Source of the DNA: Paenibacillus sophorae | GTDB taxonomy: Bacteria > Bacillota > Bacilli > Paenibacillales > Paenibacillaceae | NCBI RefSeq assembly: GCF_018966525.1 | Contig: NZ_CP076607.1 | Location: forward strand, 5,022,001 to 5,086,000 | Reading direction: 5' to 3' | Length of the DNA: 64,000 nt | In this document: piece by piece, positions 24,430 to 33,107 of the stretch | Numbering within the stretch: position 1 is the stretch's first letter | Layout of the letters: each line of letters starts with the position of its first letter | The notes under the pieces: model-generated | Databases searched by the model: none | What the model saw: only the letters and a program-made list of their open reading frames with translations | Told to the model about the DNA's origin: nothing | Made by a program: the position numbers and the translations under genes

Positions 24430-25257
24430 TTACTTTACGGAGCCCTGCATAACGCCCTGAATGATATATTTTTGCGCGAACAAGTAGATGATAACTACCG
24501 GGAATATGCTGAGCACCAAGCTGGCCATCAGCGGGCCGTAATCCACGGTGTAGGTGCCATAGAAATTGAAAGTGGACAGCGGAAGCGTGCGCTGCAGCGG
24601 ATCGACGAGAACGAGTGACGGCAGCAGAAAGTCGTTCCAGATCCAGAGCACATTCAAGATGGTTATGGTCGCCGTCGTCGGCATCAGCACCGGGAACACG
24701 ATGCGGAAAAAGGTCTGAGTAGGCGTACAGCCGTCAATCATCGCCGCCTCCTCCAGTTCCTTCGGTATACTCTTCACGAAGCCGTGGTAAATAAAGATCG
24801 CAAGCGAGCAGCCGAATCCGATATACATAAAAATCAGCGCCCATTTGTTGTTCAGCATGTTGAGTGATCCGTAAATTTTGACGAGCGGAATCATGATCGC
24901 CTGGAACGGAATAATCATGGAAGCCACCATCAGCAAAAAGGTATATTGATTGAATTTCGTATTGTGCCGGACAAAATAATGCGCGGTCATTGCCGCAAAC
25001 AAAGAGATAAACAGTACGCTAAACAGTGTGATAATGACCGAGTTGGCAAATGCGTGGAAGTAATTCATCTTGTCCAGCGCAATGGTGTAATTCGAGAATA
25101 CGAAGCCTTTCGGCAGATTAAGCGGGCTTGAGGTAATGTCCTTGTTCGCTTTCACCGAATTGAACAGCAGCAGCACAAACGGAACGATAAAGACGAACAG
25201 GATGACCGAAAGACCGATTACCGTCAGCCAGGAGGTTTGCTTTTTGAAGCGCTGCAT
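24430..25257 (-). CDS. Carbohydrate ABC transporter permease (MalG type)
   Basis: Inner-membrane permease of a CUT1-type sugar importer. The 275-residue protein has six predicted helices and the EAA loop EEAAMIDGCTPTQTFFRIVFPVLMP, which contacts the ATPase subunit. The start ATG overlaps the stop of the partner permease by one base (TAATG). No ATPase gene is in this operon; CUT1 systems in Bacillota commonly share an MsmX/MalK-type ATPase encoded elsewhere, which I assume applies here. The substrate is unknown. Confidence 0.93.
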   Translation of the reverse strand: MQRFKKQTSWLTVIGLSVILFVFIVPFVLLLFNSVKANKDITSSPLNLPKGFVFSNYTIALDKMNYFHAFANSVIITLFSVLFISLFAAMTAHYFVRHNTKFNQYTFLLMVASMIIPFQAIMIPLVKIYGSLNMLNNKWALIFMYIGFGCSLAIFIYHGFVKSIPKELEEAAMIDGCTPTQTFFRIVFPVLMPTTATITILNVLWIWNDFLLPSLVLVDPLQRTLPLSTFNFYGTYTVDYGPLMASLVLSIFPVVIIYLFAQKYIIQGVMQGSVK

Positions 25258-26141
25258 TAAGCCTCCACCTCCATCTTCTTGCTGAAGTATACTTGGAGCA
25301 GGGTAATAACCGCCACAATCAGGAACAGCACCAGCGCCTCAGCTTGGCCGACGCCATAATCCCGGGACAGAAACGCCTTCTGATATACATGCATTGAGAC
25401 CAGTTCCGTGCTCTTGAACGGCCCGCCTTTCGTCAACGCAAGGTTGACATCATAGACCATAAATCCGCGCTGCAAGGAAAGAAAAATGCACACGATAAAC
25501 GAAGGAACCATAAGCGGAATGGTCATACGCGTCATTTTCAGCCAGCCATTCGCCCCGTCGATGCTTGCCGCCTCGAGGATATCCCCGGGTACTCCCGTCA
25601 GTCCGGCTACGTAGATAACCATCATATAGCCCGCATACTGCCATACCGCAACAATGACGAGTGTCCAGAAGGCGCGGTTCGGATCGGAAAGCCAGGAGGT
25701 GCTGAACAGGCCGATGCCCATTTTTTGACCCAAGAATACAAGCACATTGTTAAAAATAAATTGCCAGATAAAGCCGAGGACGATACCGCCCAGAAGGTTG
25801 GGAAGGAAGAAGCCGGCCCGGAAAAAGCTTTGCCCCTTCAGGCCCTTCGTCAGCAGATAGGCCAACAAAAATGCAAGCACATTGATGAACACGACCGTGA
25901 ACAGCACGTACTTGAGCGTCAGGCCGAACGACTTCCAGAACTCCGCGTCTTTGAATACCGACCCATAGTTTTGAAAACCCACCAAGGATTGTGTCGTGGA
26001 TATTCCGTCCCAGTTCGTAAACGTCAAGTAGATACCGTACAAGAACGGAACAATCATTACGGCGACAAACGCGAACAACGTCGGACCCGTGAACAGCAGT
26101 CTGAGCCGCAGGCGGCTCCACACTCCTTTATCCGTAACCAT
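25257..26141 (-). CDS. Carbohydrate ABC transporter permease (MalF type)
   Basis: Partner permease of the same importer. From the chosen ATG at 26139-26141 (AGAGGG six bases upstream) it is 294 residues with six helices, starting LLFTGPTLFAFVAVMIVPFLYGIYLTFTNW. The EAA loop is EAASIDGANGWLKMTRMTIPLM. A longer frame to 26216 would reach the stop of the binding-protein gene and has no ribosome site. The 80-base gap to the binding-protein gene contains no clear terminator, so the three genes form one operon. Confidence 0.92.
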   Translation of the reverse strand: MVTDKGVWSRLRLRLLFTGPTLFAFVAVMIVPFLYGIYLTFTNWDGISTTQSLVGFQNYGSVFKDAEFWKSFGLTLKYVLFTVVFINVLAFLLAYLLTKGLKGQSFFRAGFFLPNLLGGIVLGFIWQFIFNNVLVFLGQKMGIGLFSTSWLSDPNRAFWTLVIVAVWQYAGYMMVIYVAGLTGVPGDILEAASIDGANGWLKMTRMTIPLMVPSFIVCIFLSLQRGFMVYDVNLALTKGGPFKSTELVSMHVYQKAFLSRDYGVGQAEALVLFLIVAVITLLQVYFSKKMEVEA

Positions 26142-26221
26142 GCATATCCCTCTTCCTATAAGATTGGCTTGGAAACGGCGGATAAGGGATAATCCCTTAC
26201 CCACCGCCCTAGGCAAGCCCG

Positions 26222-27553
26222 TTATTCTTTTACGTTAGTCCAGTACTGCTCGATTTCTTTGGCGAGTGCCGCACGGTCGCTTTGCTTGGCGAGATATTTT
26301 TGCATTGAAGCGCCCACATTCGCCCAGTGGTCAGCCGGAAGATCGCTCATCGACTGCTCGGATTTGCCTCTGGAGATGTAATCCTGAATCGATTTGCCGA
26401 GCGGGTCGGCGGCCGGAAGCGTAATATTTTTAAATGCCGGAATAATATTGGCCTTGTTCACCAGGAAATCCTGGCCTTGCTGCTCATACACGATCCAGTC
26501 GAGGAATTTCTTCGCTGCATCCTGCTGCTCCGGTGTGGATTTCTCTTTGTCGATTACAATCCGTTTGGAGACGGCAGAGGAAATTTCCTGGTTGCCATAG
26601 TCGCCAGCGTTATTGCTGATTGGTACCGGCAGGAATCCGTACTCTTTGTTAGCGGTATCAAAACTGCTGATTTGCGGCCAAGCCCAGTTACCCATGAACC
26701 AGATGCCTACTTCACCTTTGCCAAGCAGTTCGGGACCGCGTTCATAAGTTCCCGCCAGCGGGGAAGCTTGATCGATATTGTACTTCGTCATGACATCGAA
26801 TGTGTCCATCAGACCGTTGAATACCTTGTTGCTTGCAAGATCGACTTTGCCTGCCCGTAGATCATCGATAAAAGCGTTGACCTTGGTTATATCTTTATCC
26901 TGACCGGCATAAGCCAAGGAAAAATAGTGGGCGCCAAGCGACCAGTCCATCGGAGAAACGACCAGAGCTTTCTTTCCGCTTGCTTCAATTTGCTTAAACA
27001 GATTTTCCAGCGACGCGGTGGTATTGATTGTGGACGGATCAAAGTTTCCGCCTACCGCCTTGTCCACAACCGCTTTGTTATAAATAAAGCCGTAGCCTTC
27101 AACAGCCAGAGGGAATGCATAATTTTTGCCGTCGATTGTAGTCAGGTCAAGGGCATGATCCACAGTGTCGGCATTCCATTTCTCACCGCTCAGGTCAAGA
27201 ATGCGGTCTTTGAATTTGGCTACGTCCCCTGTATCCAGCATGATCATGGTTGGAGGATTACCGGAAGCATACAGAGTGGAAGCGCGTTCAAAAGGAGAGC
27301 CGCCATTAGGAACAGGCTGAATTTCCAAAGAGATCGTCGGGTTTGCTTCATGGAAAGCCTTTGCGGCCTCCTCAAGCTGTGGCTGAATCTCGCTCTTGGA
27401 GTTAAGCAGGGTTATTTTGATGCCGCCGCCTGAACTGCCGTTCTGCCCGCCGTTCGCGGACTGCGTATTGCCTCCCGAGCTGCTGCAAGCTGAAAGAATC
27501 AAAATTAGCGTCAGCGAGAGAATGAACCACTTCATCTTATTTACATGTTTCAT
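26222..27553 (-). CDS. Sugar ABC transporter substrate-binding lipoprotein
   Basis: Extracellular solute-binding protein of family 1. The 443-residue protein has a lipoprotein signal, LILILSAC, with the lipid-modified cysteine near residue 23, then a Ser/Gly/Asn-rich linker and two lobes. Motifs such as EAAKAFHEANPTISLEIQPV and GEVGIWFMGNWAWPQI are typical of CUT1 binding proteins. First gene of the operon, ATG at 27551-27553 behind GGGGG. It has a near-consensus promoter with three operator-like sites, so it is probably repressed by a LacI-type protein. The ligand cannot be read; nearby kdgK hints at sugars from pectin or uronate metabolism, but this is weak. Confidence 0.93.
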   Translation of the reverse strand: MKHVNKMKWFILSLTLILILSACSSSGGNTQSANGGQNGSSGGGIKITLLNSKSEIQPQLEEAAKAFHEANPTISLEIQPVPNGGSPFERASTLYASGNPPTMIMLDTGDVAKFKDRILDLSGEKWNADTVDHALDLTTIDGKNYAFPLAVEGYGFIYNKAVVDKAVGGNFDPSTINTTASLENLFKQIEASGKKALVVSPMDWSLGAHYFSLAYAGQDKDITKVNAFIDDLRAGKVDLASNKVFNGLMDTFDVMTKYNIDQASPLAGTYERGPELLGKGEVGIWFMGNWAWPQISSFDTANKEYGFLPVPISNNAGDYGNQEISSAVSKRIVIDKEKSTPEQQDAAKKFLDWIVYEQQGQDFLVNKANIIPAFKNITLPAADPLGKSIQDYISRGKSEQSMSDLPADHWANVGASMQKYLAKQSDRAALAKEIEQYWTNVKE

Positions 27554-27580
27554 GGAAAAATGCCCCCTAATTCAGTGTGT

Positions 27581-27635
27581 TAACCGCTTACATTTCGGAT
27601 TATATAATAACCGATTAACATATGTCAACCGGTTA
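27581..27635. promoter_or_regulatory. Three LacI-type operator sites at the ABC promoter
   Basis: Three related 10-bp sites: TAACCGCTTA (27581-27590), TAACCGATTA (27608-27617) and CAACCGGTTA (27626-27635). One overlaps the -35 box, one lies in the spacer, and one is downstream of the start. The central CG is typical of LacI-family operators. A similar site, AAACCGGTTT, lies in the kdgK promoter. Confidence 0.7.
27599..27628 (-). promoter_or_regulatory. ABC operon promoter (sigma-A)
   Basis: Perfect -35 TTGACA (27623-27628) and -10 TATAAT (27599-27604) with an 18-bp spacer. A promoter this strong with operators over it implies tight repression. Confidence 0.88.
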
Positions 27636-27716
27636 TCATTGGATAAATGCAATTTTTTTAAAGCGCTATCATTGATGGACTATGAGATATAAGCCCTAAT
27701 TGAAAGATTTCGTGTA

Positions 27717-27779
27717 TTAGTTAGCAGCGCTGCGGATCCATTTCTCCATATTATCGAGGTCGACGCCGCCGGTAGACAT
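27717..27779 (-). pseudogene. Possible remnant of KDPG aldolase (eda)
   Basis: A 20-codon frame reads STGGVDLDNMEKWIRS followed by a few residues and TAA. This resembles the C-terminal phosphate-binding segment of 2-keto-3-deoxy-6-phosphogluconate aldolase, which typically has PTGGV-L-N--W. Nothing related continues upstream; the next bases are AT-rich non-coding. The adjacent kdgK makes the product needed by this aldolase, and the two genes often sit together, which supports a decayed or deleted gene. No ribosome site. The match is short, so it could be chance. Confidence 0.45.
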
Positions 27780-27999
27780 TCATATGTATTTTTGATAAAT
27801 TATTTTATTAATATTTAGTAATAAACGAGCTAGTGATACCACTAAAATGAAAATAACAATTAACTTTTGAATCGATTCTTTTTAAACAGCTGCTCATGAA
27901 ATATTCAAAAACGTGTCAATTACACTGAAATATAAGGATTTTTTTAAGAATCTCTTTTATTTCTCCAGAAAAGACCCGTTAATTTGAGGCTCAATGTTA

Positions 28000-28039
28000 T
28001 TGTACAAAACCGGTTTATCTGCTATCTTCAAAAGATAGC
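28000..28039 (+). promoter_or_regulatory. kdgK promoter with embedded operator and inverted repeat
   Basis: TTGTAC (28000-28005), 17-bp spacer, TATCTT (28023-28028). The spacer holds the palindrome AAACCGGTTT (28007-28016), close to the ABC operators. An inverted repeat GCTATCTT-CAA-AAGATAGC (28021-28039) covers the -10 box and probable start site, possibly a second control site. The rest of 27780-27999 is AT-rich with no gene seen. Confidence 0.6.
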
Positions 28040-28082
28040 TTATCTATAAAAAGGTTAATCTCTTTTCTTAGGAGGAATCGTC

Positions 28083-29036
28083 GTGAGCAAACATCTGGAC
28101 GTTGTCACTTTTGGAGAGCCGATGGCCATGTTTTACGCCAATGAGGAAGGACCGCTGGATGAAGTGATGTCTTTCTCTAAAGCTTTGGCCGGAGCAGAGA
28201 GCAATGTGGCCACAGGCTTATCGCGTCTGGAGCATACGGTCGGCTATGTAACCAAGCTTGGCGAGGACAGCTTCGGATCTTTCATTTTCAAAGCGCTGAA
28301 TAAAGAAGGCATCGATACCTCCAACATTTCCTTCTCCCGCGAATTTCCAACCGGAATGCTAATCAAATCAAAAGTGGCTTCCGGTGATCCCAAGGTGGAA
28401 TATTTCCGCAGACATTCGGCTGCCTCCAAGCTGGGACTTGCCGACTTTGATGCATCCTACTTCGCTTCGGCGGGACATCTTCACGTAACCGGCATCTCCT
28501 CAGCGATCTCTCCTGAATGCCACGAGTTCTCCGTTCACGCCATGGAATTCATGAAGCAGAGCGGCAAGACCGTATCATTCGATCCCAACCTCCGCCCGGC
28601 CCTCTGGCCCGGCGCCAAAACGATGGCAGACACGATTAATAACCTCGCCACCCGCTGCGATTGGTTCATCCCCGGCCTTGGCGAAGGCCGGATTCTGACG
28701 GGGCTTACGGCGCCGGAGGAAATCGCGGCTTACTATTTAAATTTGGGCGTATCCCTGGTCGTCATCAAGCTGGGGCCGGAAGGCGCATATTACAAATCAT
28801 CCGATTTGGAAGGCTATGTACAGGGCTTCAAAGTCGATCAGGTAGTGGACACGGTAGGCGCAGGCGACGGCTTTGCCGTCGGTGTAATCAGCGGGCTACT
28901 GGAGAAGCTTCCGCTCAAGGAAGCGGTACGTCGCGGCAACGCCATCGGCGCTTTGGCGGTGATGTCTCCCGGCGATCGGGACGGACTGCCGACCCGTGAA
29001 CAGCTTGAGCGGTTTATCAGCCAAGTCACGCACTGA
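28083..29036 (+). CDS. kdgK: 2-keto-3-deoxygluconate kinase-like PfkB-family sugar kinase
   Basis: Ribokinase-family enzyme, probably phosphorylating 2-keto-3-deoxygluconate in uronate/pectin catabolism. The 317-residue protein starts VVTFGEPMAMFYA and has the substrate-site motif AGAESNVATGLSRL. The anion-hole and catalytic base motif is DTVGAGDGFAVG, with Asp262. These residues match KdgK better than fructokinase, but a fructokinase or other acid-sugar kinase is possible. Start GTG at 28083 behind AGGAGG. It is convergent with a LacI-type regulator of KdgR appearance. A possible fragment of the downstream aldolase lies 300 bases upstream on the other strand. Confidence 0.82.
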   Translation: MSKHLDVVTFGEPMAMFYANEEGPLDEVMSFSKALAGAESNVATGLSRLEHTVGYVTKLGEDSFGSFIFKALNKEGIDTSNISFSREFPTGMLIKSKVASGDPKVEYFRRHSAASKLGLADFDASYFASAGHLHVTGISSAISPECHEFSVHAMEFMKQSGKTVSFDPNLRPALWPGAKTMADTINNLATRCDWFIPGLGEGRILTGLTAPEEIAAYYLNLGVSLVVIKLGPEGAYYKSSDLEGYVQGFKVDQVVDTVGAGDGFAVGVISGLLEKLPLKEAVRRGNAIGALAVMSPGDRDGLPTREQLERFISQVTH

Positions 29037-29108
29037 CAAAAGTACAGAATAGACGGTGCAGAGGACATCTCTCCGAATGGCCGGATGATGCCATGGCAGC
29101 AAACCGTT

Positions 29109-30134
29109 TTATTTAGAAATTGGAGCTTGTTGGACCGAGTCCCCCTGTTGAAGGGACGGAGTAAACCGGTAAGTAATCGGCACAGTGGAGCCCGTGTCTT
29201 CTATGCCGGAGAGGAGGATTTTGGAAGCCTCCATCCCTATTTCATACGCGGGTTGGCGGATCGTCGTAATTGCTGGATTATAGATCGTCGCGAATTCCGC
29301 ATCGTCGATCCCGATAACCGATAAATCACGCGGGATGGATAAGGAATGTTTATTCGCATATTTCAGCATTTCGGCGAGCGCAATATCGTTGGCCGCAAGG
29401 AGGGCAGTCGGAGGCTGCGGCAGAGACAGCAGATGCTCAAGCGCCCCCGCCATCTCTTCCCTGGATGCGCTGCACACATAATCCTCCCTCCACTCATGCC
29501 CCGCTTCCTGGACCGCCTTCCTGTAGCCGCTGATCCGTTCCTTGCGCGGTGTAATCGCATAGCGGCCGACCGGCAGCGTCAGCAGCGCGATCCGCTCATG
29601 CCCATACCGGATAAATTCTTTGAAGGCCGTCTTGACCGCCATTTCATTGTCCAGCAGCAGGCTCTGCGTCGCAATGCCTTCAACGAGCCGGTCCAGAAAT
29701 ACCAGCGGATATTTTTTTTCGAGCAAAAGATGGTAGAGGGAAGGATCATCACCTGTGGGAAAAATAATCAACCCGTCGACCTGCCGGGCCATCAGCGTTT
29801 CGATATATTTCGCTTCCTTCTCCGGATTCTCGTCCGCGTTGCAGATAATCACCTGATTGCCGCTGAGCTGAAGCTCGTTCTCAATTGCGCGGATACATTG
29901 GATGGACAAAGAATAATTAATATCCCCCACAATGACGCCGACCGTGTTCGTCCGGTTCCGCTTCAGGCTGCGCGCCAGGCCGTTCGGCTGGTAATTCAGT
30001 TCGTCGATCACTTTGGCGATCCGCTTCCTCGTCGCCTCGCTCATATACTTATAGCGCTTGTTCAAATATTGCGAGACCGTGCTTTTCGACACGCCCGCCT
30101 TTTGCGCCACATCTTCGATTGTCAGTTTTTTCAT
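29109..30134 (-). CDS. kdgR: LacI-family transcriptional regulator (KdgR-like)
   Basis: Repressor with an N-terminal helix-turn-helix LTIEDVAQKAGVSKSTVSQYL and the distinctive NKRYKYMSEATRKRI that I associate with KdgR-type proteins of Bacillus. The 341-residue protein continues with a sugar-binding domain (VGVIVGDINYSLSIQCIRAIENEL). Start ATG at 30132-30134 behind GGAG. A palindrome TAGTAAATTTACTA lies 62 bases upstream and may be its own operator. Convergent with kdgK, 72 bases apart, without a recognisable terminator. Whether it also binds the CG-centred sites upstream of the ABC genes and kdgK is open. Confidence 0.75.
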   Translation of the reverse strand: MKKLTIEDVAQKAGVSKSTVSQYLNKRYKYMSEATRKRIAKVIDELNYQPNGLARSLKRNRTNTVGVIVGDINYSLSIQCIRAIENELQLSGNQVIICNADENPEKEAKYIETLMARQVDGLIIFPTGDDPSLYHLLLEKKYPLVFLDRLVEGIATQSLLLDNEMAVKTAFKEFIRYGHERIALLTLPVGRYAITPRKERISGYRKAVQEAGHEWREDYVCSASREEMAGALEHLLSLPQPPTALLAANDIALAEMLKYANKHSLSIPRDLSVIGIDDAEFATIYNPAITTIRQPAYEIGMEASKILLSGIEDTGSTVPITYRFTPSLQQGDSVQQAPISK

Positions 30135-30195
30135 TTTTTTCGCTCCAAGCTTCTACTAAATAAATCACACTTTGTTAAAAAGTATAGCTGTTTTT

Positions 30196-30209
30196 TAGTA
30201 AATTTACTA
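30196..30209. promoter_or_regulatory. Palindrome upstream of the KdgR-like gene
   Basis: Perfect 14-bp palindrome TAGTAAATTTACTA. It lies about ten bases before a TATACT that could be the -10 box, overlapping the expected -35 area, so autoregulation is likely. It lacks the central CG of most LacI operators. Confidence 0.6.
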
Positions 30210-30259
30210 TATTACCATTCTCCTATGCAACCCGTGCTGACCTGAGACGATTCGAGGGT

Positions 30260-32965
30260 TCACGATTGCCCCGGATCGATCCCAGCTTTAAGCTTGTGCC
30301 TAACCTGAATTTCCCCATCCCGTATACGCATTTGAATCTCCCCATGCTGATCGGTTCTGTATACAAGCATACCACCGTCAATGAAACGTTCCAGCACCTC
30401 GCCGCTTGGATGACCGTACAGATTATGGGCGCCTACTGAAATTACTGAGACGGATGGCTTCCAGTACTCCAGCCAAGCTGCGCTGTTCGAGCTTTTGCTG
30501 CCGTGGTGAGCGGCTTTCAGCACGTCGACGGCGGATGCGCCGCCGATTCCCTCCGATTGGTTGGCCGCCGTTATGCTCTCCTCGGTCTTACTGTCTATAT
30601 CCCCTGTAAACAAGAAACTCCTCCCGCTCATGTCCAGACGAAATACGACGGATGCCGGATTCTGTTCTTCCAGAACCGGAATTTCTTCTCCGTCCTGCTT
30701 TATTGGTACGGGCCATAAAAAGGACAGTTTCGAAGAATCGTTCGGCGATAGAGCCATTCCCCTATGAACGCCATACAGCCTGACGCCGCGCTCCAATGCC
30801 GTCTTCATCAGTTTGATATACTCTTCCCGCTGCGCAAGCGTTCCGTTGAACAGCAGCGCCGAGACCGGGATTTCCTCCAGCACGGCCTGAAGGCCGCCTG
30901 CATGGTCTTGATCCCCATGCGTCAGAATAACCGCATCCAGCCGGTGAATGCCGCGCTTTTTGAGCAGAGGGACAAGCGTCTTGGCTCCGACTTCATAGGG
31001 ACTGCGGCGGATGCGCCATTCTTCCCTTTTTCCAAAGCTCACCGTCCCTCCGCCGTCTACCAGAATATGGGCGCCTCCCGGAGTGGTAATCAATATGCTG
31101 TCGCCCTGCCCTACATCAAGAAAGTTGACGGAGCCTTCGGGCGACAGCCGCTCCGGGCGGTATCCCATATATAGCAGCAATGCAAGACCCCCGGCCAGCG
31201 CCGCGGCGGCGATCCGGCAGCGAGTCAGCGTTCTCATACGCTGATGATCGCCAGGAAGCGCAGCGGCGGAATGACGCGGGTTGGAATGCGGCCGAAGCCC
31301 TTCAAGGGGCCTTGTCTCGTCATCCGCATACAGCGGCGCATGGTGCGTATCGGCGTAATGCTTCAAGACACGCAGCAGGCCGTATAGGAGTGCATAATAC
31401 AATCCGATCCATAAAAGAGACGGCGAGCTCCAAATCGTAATCCCCGCGTAACGGCCGGTCCACTCCACCGCGTCAAAAGTCGCGTCATTCATGATTTCAA
31501 CGACACGGGCCAAAGCCCCCGCACAGGCAGGCCACACCTTGCCCAGCAGAAGCGCTGCCGTCCCTGCAGGCAGCACGGCAAAGGTGATAAAGGGAACGAG
31601 CACCAGATTGGCCGCAAACGACAGAGCAGCGAACTGATTGAAGTAGTAAATCGTCAGCGGAAACGAAACAAGCTGCGCAACCAGCGTGACTGCGACCGCG
31701 CTTCCGAGTCTGCGGGGCAAAAAGGAAACAAGGGGCGCCGCCAGCGGGACATATAGCATAAGTCCGGCCGTTACGAGAAATGACAGCTGAAAGCTGACGT
31801 TAAGCAAAAAGTACGGCTCCCATATCAGCATGAGCAGCGCAGACACGCTCAAAATATGCATGCCGTCCTTCAATACACCCATACGCGCAGCATATAAGGC
31901 GATCATGCTCATCACCCCTGCCCGGACGACGGAAGGGCCAGCCCCGGAGAAAAGCACATACGCTGGAATGAGCAGCAGTGTCACAGTCAGCGCCGTTTCC
32001 TTGGTGAGCCTCAGCCGTGACAGAACGAACAGCAGAAAGCCTGCGTATACGGCGACATGCATCCCGGAAATGGCAAGAATATGCGTAAGTCCGAGCCTGG
32101 AGAACTGCCGGTACGTCTCCGGATCGAGCTCATCCTGCATTCCGATAATGAGCCCCTTTAAATATCCGGCGTCCTTCTCCCGGAACAGAGATTCCAGTTC
32201 CGCTCCCAGCTCCGCTCTAACTGCGTCGTTCCAGCGCAGAAGCTTCCGGAGACTCAAGGTTTCGGGCGGTACTGCCTTGACTTGTCCGGTCCCGGCAACC
32301 TTCAGCGTCCAGTGAATATGCCGGTTCCGCAAATATTCGCGGTAATCGAACCCGCCGAAATTGCGGGCACCGGAGGGTGACGCAAGGCTGCCGTCCAGCG
32401 CTACGCGGTCTCCCCTTCTCCAAGTGGCCGCAGCGGCTATCTCCTGCTCTGCCTGGAGCTTCAGCTGCACGGCGATTTTCTCCCCATGAACCGATTGGGC
32501 AGCGGTCCCGGCAGCGCCGCTTGTTCCATCTCTATTAAGCGAAGCAGACTTACTCTCTTCACCAACCGGCAAAGAACCGTCCTGCCCGCCGGATGACCGG
32601 ATTTTCTCCAGTTTAACCGTAAAATCGACCCGGTCCCCATCCCGCTCCACGGTTGACACGATTGTCCCTTCCGCATGAACCGCCAGTTCTTCCAGCCGGG
32701 CGGAAGGCCATCCGAGCGCCTCTGGAAGGACGCTTTCGTTGCGCAGGTCATTCCATTCCCAGTACGCTCCGCCCACGGTAAGTGTAATCCACAGCAGGAT
32801 TATATGCTTTCGGCTCCACCAGCCGGGCAGCATACCCGCTGCAAGCAGCAGCGATGCTCCAGCCCAAGCTGTGAACAGCCTTTCTGTCGGCAGTATACTT
32901 GCGGCTCCATTTCCAATCACCCAGCAGATGACCAAATAGAGCAGCGGTCTTCTTCTCATTGACAT
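30260..32965 (-). CDS. comEC: DNA internalisation competence protein ComEC/Rec2
   Basis: Polytopic membrane channel that passes single-stranded DNA into the cytoplasm during transformation. From the ATG at 32963-32965 it is 901 residues: N-terminal helices and a DUF4131 domain, the ComEC/Rec2 membrane domain (HILAISGMHVAVYAGFLLF, near residue 300), and a C-terminal metallo-beta-lactamase domain with ILTHGDQDHAGGL, thought to be the strand-degrading nuclease. The longer frame to 33148 would cross the upstream terminator and overlap comEB. AGGAG lies eight bases before the chosen start. Presence of all comE genes suggests natural transformability, though regulation differs among genera. Confidence 0.94.
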   Translation of the reverse strand: MSMRRRPLLYLVICWVIGNGAASILPTERLFTAWAGASLLLAAGMLPGWWSRKHIILLWITLTVGGAYWEWNDLRNESVLPEALGWPSARLEELAVHAEGTIVSTVERDGDRVDFTVKLEKIRSSGGQDGSLPVGEESKSASLNRDGTSGAAGTAAQSVHGEKIAVQLKLQAEQEIAAAATWRRGDRVALDGSLASPSGARNFGGFDYREYLRNRHIHWTLKVAGTGQVKAVPPETLSLRKLLRWNDAVRAELGAELESLFREKDAGYLKGLIIGMQDELDPETYRQFSRLGLTHILAISGMHVAVYAGFLLFVLSRLRLTKETALTVTLLLIPAYVLFSGAGPSVVRAGVMSMIALYAARMGVLKDGMHILSVSALLMLIWEPYFLLNVSFQLSFLVTAGLMLYVPLAAPLVSFLPRRLGSAVAVTLVAQLVSFPLTIYYFNQFAALSFAANLVLVPFITFAVLPAGTAALLLGKVWPACAGALARVVEIMNDATFDAVEWTGRYAGITIWSSPSLLWIGLYYALLYGLLRVLKHYADTHHAPLYADDETRPLEGLRPHSNPRHSAAALPGDHQRMRTLTRCRIAAAALAGGLALLLYMGYRPERLSPEGSVNFLDVGQGDSILITTPGGAHILVDGGGTVSFGKREEWRIRRSPYEVGAKTLVPLLKKRGIHRLDAVILTHGDQDHAGGLQAVLEEIPVSALLFNGTLAQREEYIKLMKTALERGVRLYGVHRGMALSPNDSSKLSFLWPVPIKQDGEEIPVLEEQNPASVVFRLDMSGRSFLFTGDIDSKTEESITAANQSEGIGGASAVDVLKAAHHGSKSSNSAAWLEYWKPSVSVISVGAHNLYGHPSGEVLERFIDGGMLVYRTDQHGEIQMRIRDGEIQVRHKLKAGIDPGQS

Positions 32966-33016
32966 CCCTTCTTCTCCTGGCAAAATACTGCCCCGCGAGG
33001 GGCGAAACAGCCATCT

Positions 33017-33065
33017 CAAAAAAAAGAACCCCTGTTTACGCGTAAATGCGTAGACAGAGGTTCTT
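33017..33065 (-). terminator. Terminator between comEB and comEC
   Basis: AAGAACC-CTGT-TACGC pairs with CGCGTA-ACAG-GGTTCTT in a long stem, followed by eight T residues on the minus strand. It begins 43 bases after the comEB stop. comEC must therefore depend on read-through or on its own promoter in the following 50 bases. Confidence 0.88.
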
Positions 33066-33107
33066 CCTCCTAATTTGATCCATATAACGCTGATAAACGC
33101 GTCTGCC

